Source of the DNA: Streptomyces kanamyceticus
Lineage (GTDB): Bacteria; Actinomycetota; Actinomycetes; Streptomycetales; Streptomycetaceae
Length of the DNA stretch: 64,000 bases
Assembly (NCBI RefSeq): GCF_008704495.1
Contig: NZ_CP023699.1
Coordinates: forward strand, 2,542,001 to 2,606,000
Reading direction: 5' to 3'
Made by a program: the position numbers and the translations under genes. How positions within the stretch are numbered: position 1 is the stretch's first letter; each line of letters opens with the position of its first letter. Below are positions 45,883 to 53,081 of this stretch, piece by piece. Below the pieces are notes generated by a model that saw only the letters and a program-made list of their open reading frames with translations, searched no databases and was not told the origin of the DNA.

Positions 45883-45924
45883 GTAACCCTTACCGAGTGG
45901 CGGCTTCTGGTGCGCCTCGGCAGA

Positions 45925-45942
45925 TATCTCGATGTCGAGATA
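45925..45942. promoter_or_regulatory. Palindrome shared with the XRE-MurA promoter
   Basis: TATCTCGATGTCGAGATA is a perfect 8-bp inverted repeat with a 2-nt centre, about 130 bp upstream of acnA. The form ATCTC-N6-GAGATAAC recurs at 49706-49723 in front of the XRE-MurA gene with the same spacing. Confidence 0.65.
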
Positions 45943-45962
45943 ACTCTAGTACATGAACCGTC

Positions 45963-45997
45963 GTGACGACGAGGCGCGCCCGCCGCCTCGTCGTCAC
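45963..45997 (-). terminator. Strong hairpin after the SRPBCC gene
   Basis: A perfect 14-bp stem (45963-45976 with 45984-45997, GTGACGACGAGGCG and its complement) and a 7-nt loop lie 3 bp downstream of the SRPBCC stop. It insulates acnA from upstream transcription. Confidence 0.8.
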
Positions 45998-46000
45998 CCG

Positions 46001-46525
46001 TCACAGCAGCGCCGTCAGGCGCCGCACGCTACGGCTGCCCTCACGGCGTACGCCCAGGGGGATCAGGGCGGCGCGGGTCGGCAGGCGCACGCCTCCGGTG
46101 AACGCCACCCGCGTGCCCGGGCCATCCGGCGTCGCCGCGACGCCGATCAGCAGGAACCGGCTCTGCAGCCAGCACCAGCCGGGCCGCTGCACCCCGCGCA
46201 GGCGCGCCCGCATCCCGTACCGGCTGCGCGCCAGCGCCTCCACCCGCTCGCCCTGCCGACGGACGACGCGCAGCCGCTCCATGTCGGGCACGACCTGCCC
46301 GAAGGTGCCCTCCAGGTCGCTCAGCAGGCTCCAGACCCGTTCGTACGGCGCGTCGACGTACGCCTCGGTCACGTGGGCGGCGCGAATGCCGTCGGCCAAG
46401 GCATGCAGGCGGCGTACGGGGTCGAGGTCGGTGACGGGCCAGGGTTCGGTCATGACGTCCCTGATGTCGGCGGAGAGCTGGGGGTCGCCGCGGGCGGGGG
46501 CGAGGGTGTGCGGCCGGTTCGGCAT
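46001..46525 (-). CDS. SRPBCC/START-fold protein
   Basis: 174-aa protein with the helix-grip fold pattern 'HVTEAYVDAPYERVWSLLSDLEG' and a long C-terminal helix region. This superfamily includes polyketide cyclases, lipid carriers and AHSA1-type proteins; nothing here points to one reaction. The ATG at 46525 has AGGAGG 7 nt upstream. It lies downstream of a LacI-type gene on the same strand with a 109-bp gap. Confidence 0.75.
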   Translation of the reverse strand: MPNRPHTLAPARGDPQLSADIRDVMTEPWPVTDLDPVRRLHALADGIRAAHVTEAYVDAPYERVWSLLSDLEGTFGQVVPDMERLRVVRRQGERVEALARSRYGMRARLRGVQRPGWCWLQSRFLLIGVAATPDGPGTRVAFTGGVRLPTRAALIPLGVRREGSRSVRRLTALL

Positions 46526-46634
46526 GTGGCCTCCTGGGCGGGCGAGGTGGGATTCCGTCGCCCTGTTGAGGAGCCGTCCGCGCGAAACGTTCCCTCGGGG
46601 TAGGTGAATTCTTTCGGCGGCGTGCGGGGCTCGA

Positions 46635-47642
46635 CTACCCCTCGGCGGGCCGGGCGAGCGACGAGGCGCGAACGAGGAGGGCGGCGGGGACGACGACCGG
46701 GCCCGCGGTCCGTTCGGTGGCACCCTCGACCAAGTCGGCGAGGAGGCCCACGGCGGCGCGGGCCGTCCGCTCCGGGTCCAGGGTCACCGTGCTCACGGGC
46801 GGGTCCGTCGCCGCGTACCCGGGGTCCTCACTCGCGCACACCACGCGCAGGTCCCCCGGGACGCGCAGGCCGAGCCTGGCCGCGGCGGCGAGGAGCTGGC
46901 GGCCTCCCGGGTCGTACGCGGCGTAGACGGCGTCGGCGCGGTCCTGGCCGCCGCGCAGCAGCTCGTCGAAGCCGTGCCCCTGGTCGTCGGCCACGTCGAA
47001 GGGCACGATCAGCGCGGGCGCGCCGCGCTCCGCGCACCACCGCTCGTACGCCGCCGTCACCGCGCGCGCGTAGTGCTCGTCGCCGTTGCCCGACTGCAGG
47101 GCGATCCGGCGGGCGCCGGACGCGGCGAGGTGGTCGAGGACCTCGTGGGTGGTCGCCTCGTGGTCGTTGTCGACCCAGTGGTCGCCGGGGCGCGGGTCGC
47201 CGGGGATGCCGTCGAAGACGAGCGGGATGCCGCGGGCGCGCAGCGCGTGGACCATCGGGTCGCCGCGCGGGCTGTCCATGATCAGCATGCCGTCGACGGC
47301 GAGGCTGTGCCACGAGTCGTCCGCCGCGCGGTCGGCGGGCAGCGTGGTCAGGGCGTAGCCGCGCGCGTGGGCCGCGGAGGTGGCCGCCGTGAGGGCGCGC
47401 GAGAAGTAGGCGATCTCCGCGTAGTTCCAGGCGGTGGGGAACGTGGTGACGGCGATGCCGAGCGTGCGGCTGCGCGGGGGCCCCGGGGTGCCGTAGCCGA
47501 GCCGTGTCGCCGTCTCGCGGACCCGGCGGCGGGTCGCGTCGCCGATCCGTCCCGTGCCGTTCAGGGCGTGCGAGACCGTCGCGGTCGAAACCTCCGCGGC
47601 GCGGGCTATGTCGGCGAGAGTCGGGCCTGGCACGCGGCACAT
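46635..47642 (-). CDS. LacI-family transcriptional repressor
   Basis: 335-aa LacI/GalR regulator. DNA-binding helix-turn-helix at the very start ('TLADIARAAEVSTATVSHALNGTGRIGDATRRRVRETA', about 8-50) with hinge helix, then a periplasmic-binding-protein-like sensor domain (about 60-330). The ATG at 47642 has no clear RBS, and the downstream GTG at 47633 is possible. It is divergent from a secreted amidohydrolase across 93 bp that contain 'GGTTAACGGATTA', a weak candidate operator. Could also serve the orphan LacI-type palindromes at 16.85, 31.64 and 31.91 kb, which cannot be decided from sequence alone. Confidence 0.9.
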   Translation of the reverse strand: MCRVPGPTLADIARAAEVSTATVSHALNGTGRIGDATRRRVRETATRLGYGTPGPPRSRTLGIAVTTFPTAWNYAEIAYFSRALTAATSAAHARGYALTTLPADRAADDSWHSLAVDGMLIMDSPRGDPMVHALRARGIPLVFDGIPGDPRPGDHWVDNDHEATTHEVLDHLAASGARRIALQSGNGDEHYARAVTAAYERWCAERGAPALIVPFDVADDQGHGFDELLRGGQDRADAVYAAYDPGGRQLLAAAARLGLRVPGDLRVVCASEDPGYAATDPPVSTVTLDPERTARAAVGLLADLVEGATERTAGPVVVPAALLVRASSLARPAEG

Positions 47643-47735
47643 CGTACGGAATCCGTCGTCCGGGGCGGGTTCTGGTTAACGGATTACTCGTCGAGGGTTC
47701 CCCCCACTCACCGTCGCCCATCCCTTGGAGTGGTC

Positions 47736-49640
47736 GTGTCCCAGTCGAACGTTCCTCCGCTCTCCCGTCGCGGGCTGCTCGCCGCAGCCGGGGCCGCGGG
47801 GGCCGCCGTCGCCGTCGGGGCGTCGGGGGCGGCCGCCGCCTCCGGTACGGCCGCCGCCTCGCCCCGCAGGTCCGCCGCGCTCGTCGTGCACAACGCCCAT
47901 GTGTTCACCGGGACTTCGGACCACGCACGAGCCAGGGCCGTCGCCGTCGGACGGGACGGGAAGATCCTCGCCGTCGGGAGCGACTCCTCGCTCAAGCGGT
48001 TCATCGGGCGGGACACCCAGGTGGTGGACGGGCGCGGCGGCACCGTCATGAGCGGTGTGCACGACGGGCACGCGCATCCGATGGACGCCGCGAGCCGTTC
48101 ACTGCGGCCCTCCCTGGCCGGGGCCGAGCAGACCGTCGAGGAGCTCCAGAAGACGCTGACCGGATTCTTGAAGGACTCCGCCGAGCAGGAGCCCGACGGG
48201 TGGCTCGTGGTGGAGGACTGGAACCCGGTCGGGCTGCTGCCCCAGGGCACCGCACCGCACCACGACATGCTCGACGCCCTGCCGACCCGCCGCCCCATCG
48301 CCCTGCGCGGCGGCGACGGGCACAACCTGTGGGCCAATCAGCGCGCCCTGGACATCGCGAAGATCACGGCGTCGACCCCCGACCCGGTCGGCGGAAAGAT
48401 CGTCAAGGGTCCCGACGGCAAGCCGAGCGGGGTGCTCAAGGACGACGCCCAGCCGCTCGTCTCCCGGCACATCCCCGAGCCCGACGAGACCCAGTTGGCC
48501 GATGCCGCCGCGAAGATCCTCGCCGAGGCCGCCGCGTCCGGCATCACCACCTTCATGGAAGCCGTCGTGGGCCGCGGCGAACTGAAGCTCTATCAGCGTC
48601 TCGCCGAGTCGGGGCGCCTGCTCCAGCGCATCGTGCCCGCGCTGCGCGTCGAGACCGATCTGACGACGGACCCGGCGGGCGCGCTCGCGTACGCCAAGGG
48701 CCTGCGCGCCGACTTCAAGGACGTCCCCGGGCTGCGCTTCGGCACCGTCAAGGTCTTCCTCGACGGCGTCATCGAGTACCCGGCGCAGACCGCCGCGCTC
48801 CTGAAGCCCTACCTCGACAAGGACGGCAGGCCCACCGACCACCGCGGCGACCTGTACGTCTCGGCGGCGGACTACGGACGGCTCAGCGCCGCCTTCAACG
48901 CCGAGGGCTGGCAGATGCACGCGCACGCCATCGGCGACCGCGCCGTACGCACCTCGCTCGACGGCTACGCGTACGCCCTGCGCGAGACGGGCCGCCGTGA
49001 TCTCCGCAACACCACGGCCCACCTCCAACTGGTCGACCCCGCCGACCTGCCGCGCTTCGCCGCGCTCGGCGTCGTGGCCTGCATGCAGCTCCAGTGGGCC
49101 GCCCGCAACACCTGGACGATGGAAGCACTGCTGCCCTACATCGGCGCCGAACGCCACCGGTGGCAGTACCCGGCGCGCAGTCTCCAGAAGCGGCGCGCGG
49201 CGCTCGCGGGTGGCTCGGACTGGCCGGTCGACCCCCTACAGGTCTGGAACCAGATCCGTACCGCGATCGACCGCGAGGGCATGGAGGGCGGCGGCGACCT
49301 GTACCGCGCACAGGAAGGTCTCAGCCGTACGTCTTCCCTGCTCATGCACACCGCGGGCACCGCGCGTCAACTTCGCATGGAGCACGTCACCGGGACCGTG
49401 GAGAGAGGAAAAGCAGCCGACATCGTGCTGCTCGACAGGGATGTGACGCGGTGTCCGGTGGCTGATATCAGCTCATCCGAGGTGCGCCTCACGCTTGTCG
49501 GGGGCACAGTGGTGCACGACGCCGAGTCGTCGGCAGGTCGCGCGGCCGCCGCCCGAGTGACGCGGGCGGCGGCGGGGCCCCGGCCCACGTCGTACGCGTC
49601 GGTGCACGGCGGACGGCACGCCTCGTGCGGCTGTGGCTGA
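47736..49640 (+). CDS. Tat-exported amidohydrolase (YtcJ-like)
   Basis: 634-aa metal-dependent hydrolase of the amidohydrolase-3 group, exported folded through the Tat pathway ('LSRRGLLAAAGAAGAAVAVGASG', about 9-30). Metal-binding signatures 'GVHDGHAHP' (about 108-116) and 'MHAHAIGDRAV' (about 393-403) are intact, as is a late 'GGSDWPVDPL'. Relatives hydrolyse amides, formamides or cyclic ureas. GTG at 47736 has TTGGAG close in front. Regulated most likely by the divergent LacI-type protein. Substrate unknown; a Cys-rich tail (HASCGCG) is unusual. Confidence 0.85.
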   Translation: MSQSNVPPLSRRGLLAAAGAAGAAVAVGASGAAAASGTAAASPRRSAALVVHNAHVFTGTSDHARARAVAVGRDGKILAVGSDSSLKRFIGRDTQVVDGRGGTVMSGVHDGHAHPMDAASRSLRPSLAGAEQTVEELQKTLTGFLKDSAEQEPDGWLVVEDWNPVGLLPQGTAPHHDMLDALPTRRPIALRGGDGHNLWANQRALDIAKITASTPDPVGGKIVKGPDGKPSGVLKDDAQPLVSRHIPEPDETQLADAAAKILAEAAASGITTFMEAVVGRGELKLYQRLAESGRLLQRIVPALRVETDLTTDPAGALAYAKGLRADFKDVPGLRFGTVKVFLDGVIEYPAQTAALLKPYLDKDGRPTDHRGDLYVSAADYGRLSAAFNAEGWQMHAHAIGDRAVRTSLDGYAYALRETGRRDLRNTTAHLQLVDPADLPRFAALGVVACMQLQWAARNTWTMEALLPYIGAERHRWQYPARSLQKRRAALAGGSDWPVDPLQVWNQIRTAIDREGMEGGGDLYRAQEGLSRTSSLLMHTAGTARQLRMEHVTGTVERGKAADIVLLDRDVTRCPVADISSSEVRLTLVGGTVVHDAESSAGRAAAARVTRAAAGPRPTSYASVHGGRHASCGCG

Positions 49641-49705
49641 ACTCCCGTACGGGAGACGTCCCCCGGACGGCCGATCCTCATATGGCCTACCCCAGCGCAT
49701 GCGTC

Positions 49706-49723
49706 ATCTCATATCTGAGATAA
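49706..49723. promoter_or_regulatory. Palindrome upstream of the XRE-MurA gene
   Basis: ATCTCA-TATC-TGAGAT (49706-49721) lies 12 bp before the start codon and shares ATCTC-N6-GAGATAAC with the acnA upstream palindrome at 45926. The XRE domain of the encoded protein is the natural candidate to bind it. Confidence 0.65.
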
Positions 49724-49733
49724 CCTGCGACAC

Positions 49734-51263
49734 ATGGCAGACGACTACCTCGTACGCATCGGCAAGCTCATCCGTGACGCCCGGCAGCACAGGGGCTGGA
49801 CGCAGACGCAGCTCGCCGAGGCGCTCAGCACCAGCCAGAGCGCCGTCAACCGCATCGAGCGCGGCAACCAGAACATCAGCCTTGAGATGATCGCCCGGAT
49901 CGGCGAGGCGCTCGACAGTGAGATCGTCTCGCTCGGGTACGCGGGCCCCATGCACCTGCGAGTGGTCGGCGGCCGCCGTCTCTCCGGCGCCATCGACGTC
50001 AAGACGAGCAAGAACGCGTGCGTGGCGCTGCTCTGTGCGTCCCTGCTGAACAAGGGCCGCACGGTGCTGCGCCGCGTCGCCCGCATCGAAGAGGTCTACC
50101 GCCTCCTCGAAGTGCTCAACTCCATCGGCGTGCGCACCCGTTGGATCAACGACGGCGTCGACCTGGAGATCGTGCCGCCCGCCAAGCTCGACATGGACGC
50201 GATCGACGCGGAGGCGGCGATCCGCACCCGCTCGATCATCATGTTCCTCGGTCCGCTGCTGCACCGCATGGACCGTTTCAAGCTGCCCTACGCGGGCGGC
50301 TGCGACCTCGGCACCCGCACGATCGAGCCGCACATGATCGCGCTGCGCAGGTTCGGCCTGGACATCGCGGCGACCGAGGGGCTGTATCACGCCGAGGTCG
50401 CGCGGGACGTCTCCCCCGACCGCCCCATCGTGCTCACCGAGCGCGGGGACACCGTCACCGAGAACGCGCTGCTCGCCGCGGCCCGCAGCGCCGGTACGAC
50501 GGTCATCCGCAACGCGTCGTCGAACTACATGGTCCAGGACCTGTGCTTCTTCCTGGAGGCGCTCGGCGTCGAGGTCGAGGGCATCGGCACCACGACCCTG
50601 ACCGTGCACGGCGTCCCGAACATCGACGTCGACGTGGACTACTGCCCCTCCGAGGACCCGGTCGAGGCGATGAGCCTGCTTGCCGCCGCCGTCGTCACGG
50701 AGTCCGAACTGACCGTGCGCCGCGTGCCGATCGAGTTCCTGGAGATCGAGCTCGCGGTCCTGGAGGAGATGGGCCTCGACCACGACCGCACGGCGGAGTA
50801 CCCCGCCGACAACGGCCGGACGCGCCTGATCGACCTCACGGTGCGGCCCTCCAAGCTGGAGGCGCCGATCGACAAGATCCACCCGATGCCGTTCCCCGGC
50901 CTGAACATCGACAACGTCCCCTTCTTCGCGGCGATCGCCGCGGCGGCGCAGGGCAAGACGCTGATCCACGACTGGGTGTACGACAACCGGGCGATCTATC
51001 TGACGGACCTGAACCGTCTCGGTGGGCGTCTGCAGCTGCTTGATCCTCACCGGGTGTTGGTGGAGGGTCCCACTCGGTGGCGCGCGGCGGAGATGATGTG
51101 CCCGCCCGCGTTGCGGCCGGCTGTGGTGGTGCTGCTCGCGATGATGGCCGCGGAGGGCACGTCCGTGCTGCGCAATGTGTATGTGATCAACCGGGGGTAC
51201 GAGGATCTCGCGGAGCGGTTGAACTCCGTGGGTGCGCAGATTGAGACGTTCCGGGACATCTAA
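49734..51263 (+). CDS. murA2: XRE-domain/MurA fusion: UDP-GlcNAc 1-carboxyvinyltransferase-like regulator
   Basis: 509-aa two-part protein. Residues about 5-62 form an XRE helix-turn-helix ('LIRDARQHRGWTQTQLAEALSTSQSAVNRIERG' in pieces). Residues about 73-505 form an EPSP-synthase-fold enolpyruvyl transferase. MurA active-site counterparts are kept: Lys93-Asn94 (SKNA), Cys190 (GGCDLG, the fosfomycin-reactive Cys), Arg195 and Asp393 (PGLNID). It could therefore still transfer enolpyruvate from PEP to UDP-GlcNAc, or merely sense these. ATG at 49734. From memory S. coelicolor has the same gene beside acnA (SCO5998). The operator-like palindrome in front and before acnA suggests self- and aconitase control. 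Confidence 0.9.
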   Translation: MADDYLVRIGKLIRDARQHRGWTQTQLAEALSTSQSAVNRIERGNQNISLEMIARIGEALDSEIVSLGYAGPMHLRVVGGRRLSGAIDVKTSKNACVALLCASLLNKGRTVLRRVARIEEVYRLLEVLNSIGVRTRWINDGVDLEIVPPAKLDMDAIDAEAAIRTRSIIMFLGPLLHRMDRFKLPYAGGCDLGTRTIEPHMIALRRFGLDIAATEGLYHAEVARDVSPDRPIVLTERGDTVTENALLAAARSAGTTVIRNASSNYMVQDLCFFLEALGVEVEGIGTTTLTVHGVPNIDVDVDYCPSEDPVEAMSLLAAAVVTESELTVRRVPIEFLEIELAVLEEMGLDHDRTAEYPADNGRTRLIDLTVRPSKLEAPIDKIHPMPFPGLNIDNVPFFAAIAAAAQGKTLIHDWVYDNRAIYLTDLNRLGGRLQLLDPHRVLVEGPTRWRAAEMMCPPALRPAVVVLLAMMAAEGTSVLRNVYVINRGYEDLAERLNSVGAQIETFRDI

Positions 51264-51278
51264 GTGGAGCCGGGGTTT

Positions 51279-51295
51279 CGGGGGCTTCGCCCCCG
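51279..51295 (+). terminator. Terminator hairpin after XRE-MurA gene
   Basis: CGGGGGC-TTC-GCCCCCG, a 7-bp GC stem, lies 16 bp after the stop. It is followed by the common Streptomyces tail word CTCAAACGCCGGACGGGCTG near 51328-51347. Confidence 0.75.
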
Positions 51296-51371
51296 GACCC
51301 CCTTATCGGCCTGGACGGCCTCGTCCTCAAACGCCGGACGGGCTGAATATCCCCGGCCGGACTGGAAGTCC

Positions 51372-51770
51372 TCAGTCGAGCACAGCCACCCCGTCCAGCT
51401 CCACCATCGCCTGCTCGTCCCAGAGGCGGACCGCTCCGATCACCGCCATCGCCGGGTAGTCGCGGCCCGCCAACCGCCGCCAGATACGGCCCAGTTCGGG
51501 CGCGCACGCGCGGTAGTCGGCGACGTCCGTGGCGTACACGGTGACGCGGGCGAGGTCGGCGGGGGTGCCGCCGGAGTGGCGCAGCGCGGTGAGCAGATTG
51601 CCCAGCGCCACCTCGAACTGCTCGGGCAGGGTCACCCCCGTGACCTTGCCCGAGCCGTCGAGAGCGGTCTGCCCGGCGAGGAAGACGAGCTGGGACCCGG
51701 TAGCGGTGACAGCGTGCGAGAAGCCAGTGGCGGGAGAGAGTTCAGCGGGATTCACACGGTGTAGGGGCAT
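51372..51770 (-). CDS. RidA/YjgF-family protein lacking the usual catalytic Arg
   Basis: 132-aa Rid-family protein (trimeric; classical members hydrolyse reactive enamines and imines). Family segments 'LVFLAGQTALDGSGK' and 'ARVTVYATDVADY' are clear. In archetypal RidA the segment is PARSCVEV with a conserved Arg; here it is PAMAVIGAV, so the Arg is replaced by Met and deaminase activity is doubtful. It follows the acyl-CoA dehydrogenase gene on the same strand, with a dispersed repeat in the 90-bp gap. A role on the amino-cyclohexene intermediates of the neighbouring pathway is attractive but unproven. Confidence 0.85.
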   Translation of the reverse strand: MPLHRVNPAELSPATGFSHAVTATGSQLVFLAGQTALDGSGKVTGVTLPEQFEVALGNLLTALRHSGGTPADLARVTVYATDVADYRACAPELGRIWRRLAGRDYPAMAVIGAVRLWDEQAMVELDGVAVLD

Positions 51771-51801
51771 CAGCTGCGACTCCTTGATAGGGGACGTGCG
51801 G

Positions 51802-51847
51802 AAAAGGGGCGCGGGGAACTGCGCGACCAGCCACGACGGGCCCGCGG
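51802..51847. repeat. Dispersed Streptomyces intergenic repeat
   Basis: AAAAGGGGCGCGGGGAACTG followed by CGCGACCAGCCACGACGGGC is a familiar Streptomyces intergenic word. An inverted copy is at 57918-57966 and a degraded one near 16700-16745. It forms hairpins and may act as an attenuator between the dehydrogenase and RidA genes. Confidence 0.7.
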
Positions 51848-51860
51848 ATTCCCACGACGC

Positions 51861-52973
51861 TCACCCATAAAGCTCCTTAGCGATGATGGACCTCTGCACC
51901 TCGCTCGCCCCCTCATAAATCCGAGGCGCCCGCACCTCCCGATACAGGTGCTCAAGCAGATGCCCGCGCCGCAACGCACAAGCCCCGTGCAACTGAACGG
52001 CCGCGTCGACCACATACTGCGCCGTCTCCGTGGCAAGAAGCTTCGCCATGGCCGCACGCCGTGCAATACCCGTCGCCCCCGCGTCGTACGCGGAAGCCGC
52101 CGCGTACACCATCAACCGCGCCGCCTCCGTCCGCACGGACATCTCCGCGACCTGATGGCTCACGGCCTGCAAGTCCTTCAACTTGCCGCCGAACGCGTCC
52201 CGTTCGGCCGTATGAGCCAGCGTCGCGTCCAGCGCCGCCTGTGCCATGCCGACCGCGAACGCCCCGACGCTCGGCCGGAAGCGGTTCAGGGTCGTCATGG
52301 CCACCCGGAAGCCGCGGTCGACCTCGCCGAGCACGTCGTCGGGGCCGACCCGTACCGCGTCGAAGGCGAGTGCGCCGATCGGGTGCGGGGAGAGCATGTC
52401 GAGGGGGGTGCCGGTCAGGCCCGCGCGGTCGGCGGGGACCAGGAACGCGGTGACGCCGCGGGCTCCCGCGTCCGGTGACGTGCGGGCGAAGACGGTGTAG
52501 AAGTCGGCCTCGGGCGCGTTCGAGATCCAGCACTTCTCGCCCGTGAGGCGCCAGCCGTCCGAGCCGTCCCGCACCGCTTCGAGGGAGAGGGCGGCCGCGT
52601 CCGAGCCCGCGCCCGGTTCGGAGAGCGCGAAGGCGGCGACGGCATGCCCCTTGCGGACCTGCGGCAGCCAGCGTTCGCGCTGCGCGGGAGAGCCGTGGGC
52701 GTGCACCGGATGGGCGCCGAGGCCTTGCAGGGCAAGGGCGGTCTCGGCCTCCGTACAGACGTAGGCGAGGGATTCGCGCATCAGGCAGAGGTCGAGGGCG
52801 CCGGAGGTGAACAGGCCGTCCAGGAGCCCGAGTTCACCCAGCGCCGCCACCAGCGGGCGGTTCACGTGGCCGGGATCGCCCTGCTCCACCAAGGGGCGCA
52901 GCCGCTCGGCGGCGAGCGTGCGCAGTTCCGCACATCGGGCGGTTTGGTCAGGATTGAGCGAGAATGCCGTCAT
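51861..52973 (-). CDS. Acyl-CoA dehydrogenase
   Basis: 370-aa flavoenzyme oxidising acyl-CoA to enoyl-CoA. Signature 'AFALSEPGAGSDAAAL' (about 114-129), 'WISNAPEADFYTVFART', and the C-terminal signature 'LHGACALRRGHLLEHLYREVRAPRIYEGASEVQRSIIAK' (in pieces), where the usual catalytic Glu region is 'YEGASEVQ'. The ATG at 52973 has GGAGGGG upstream. It is divergent from the aryl-CoA ligase gene across 108 bp holding a TGACTGTCGTCA motif. It fits the beta-oxidation-like stage of an aminobenzoyl-CoA pathway. Confidence 0.9.
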   Translation of the reverse strand: MTAFSLNPDQTARCAELRTLAAERLRPLVEQGDPGHVNRPLVAALGELGLLDGLFTSGALDLCLMRESLAYVCTEAETALALQGLGAHPVHAHGSPAQRERWLPQVRKGHAVAAFALSEPGAGSDAAALSLEAVRDGSDGWRLTGEKCWISNAPEADFYTVFARTSPDAGARGVTAFLVPADRAGLTGTPLDMLSPHPIGALAFDAVRVGPDDVLGEVDRGFRVAMTTLNRFRPSVGAFAVGMAQAALDATLAHTAERDAFGGKLKDLQAVSHQVAEMSVRTEAARLMVYAAASAYDAGATGIARRAAMAKLLATETAQYVVDAAVQLHGACALRRGHLLEHLYREVRAPRIYEGASEVQRSIIAKELYG

Positions 52974-53001
52974 CCCAGGCCCCTCCTTTATCGCGCACCG
53001 T

Positions 53002-53013
53002 TGACTGTCGTCA
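53002..53013. promoter_or_regulatory. TGACTGYCGTCA motif, copy 1 (candidate PaaX site)
   Basis: TGACTGTCGTCA, with TGAC/GTCA inverted ends, lies in the divergent dehydrogenase/ligase promoter and overlaps a TTGACT -35-like hexamer. The same motif is at 58861-58872 in front of the enoyl-CoA hydratase operon. Confidence 0.6.
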
Positions 53014-53081
53014 CCATCACGATACGCTCGTGGAGCGAGCCCACCACAGCGCCCGACCGGCAGGCAAGGGGGCACCCCGCC

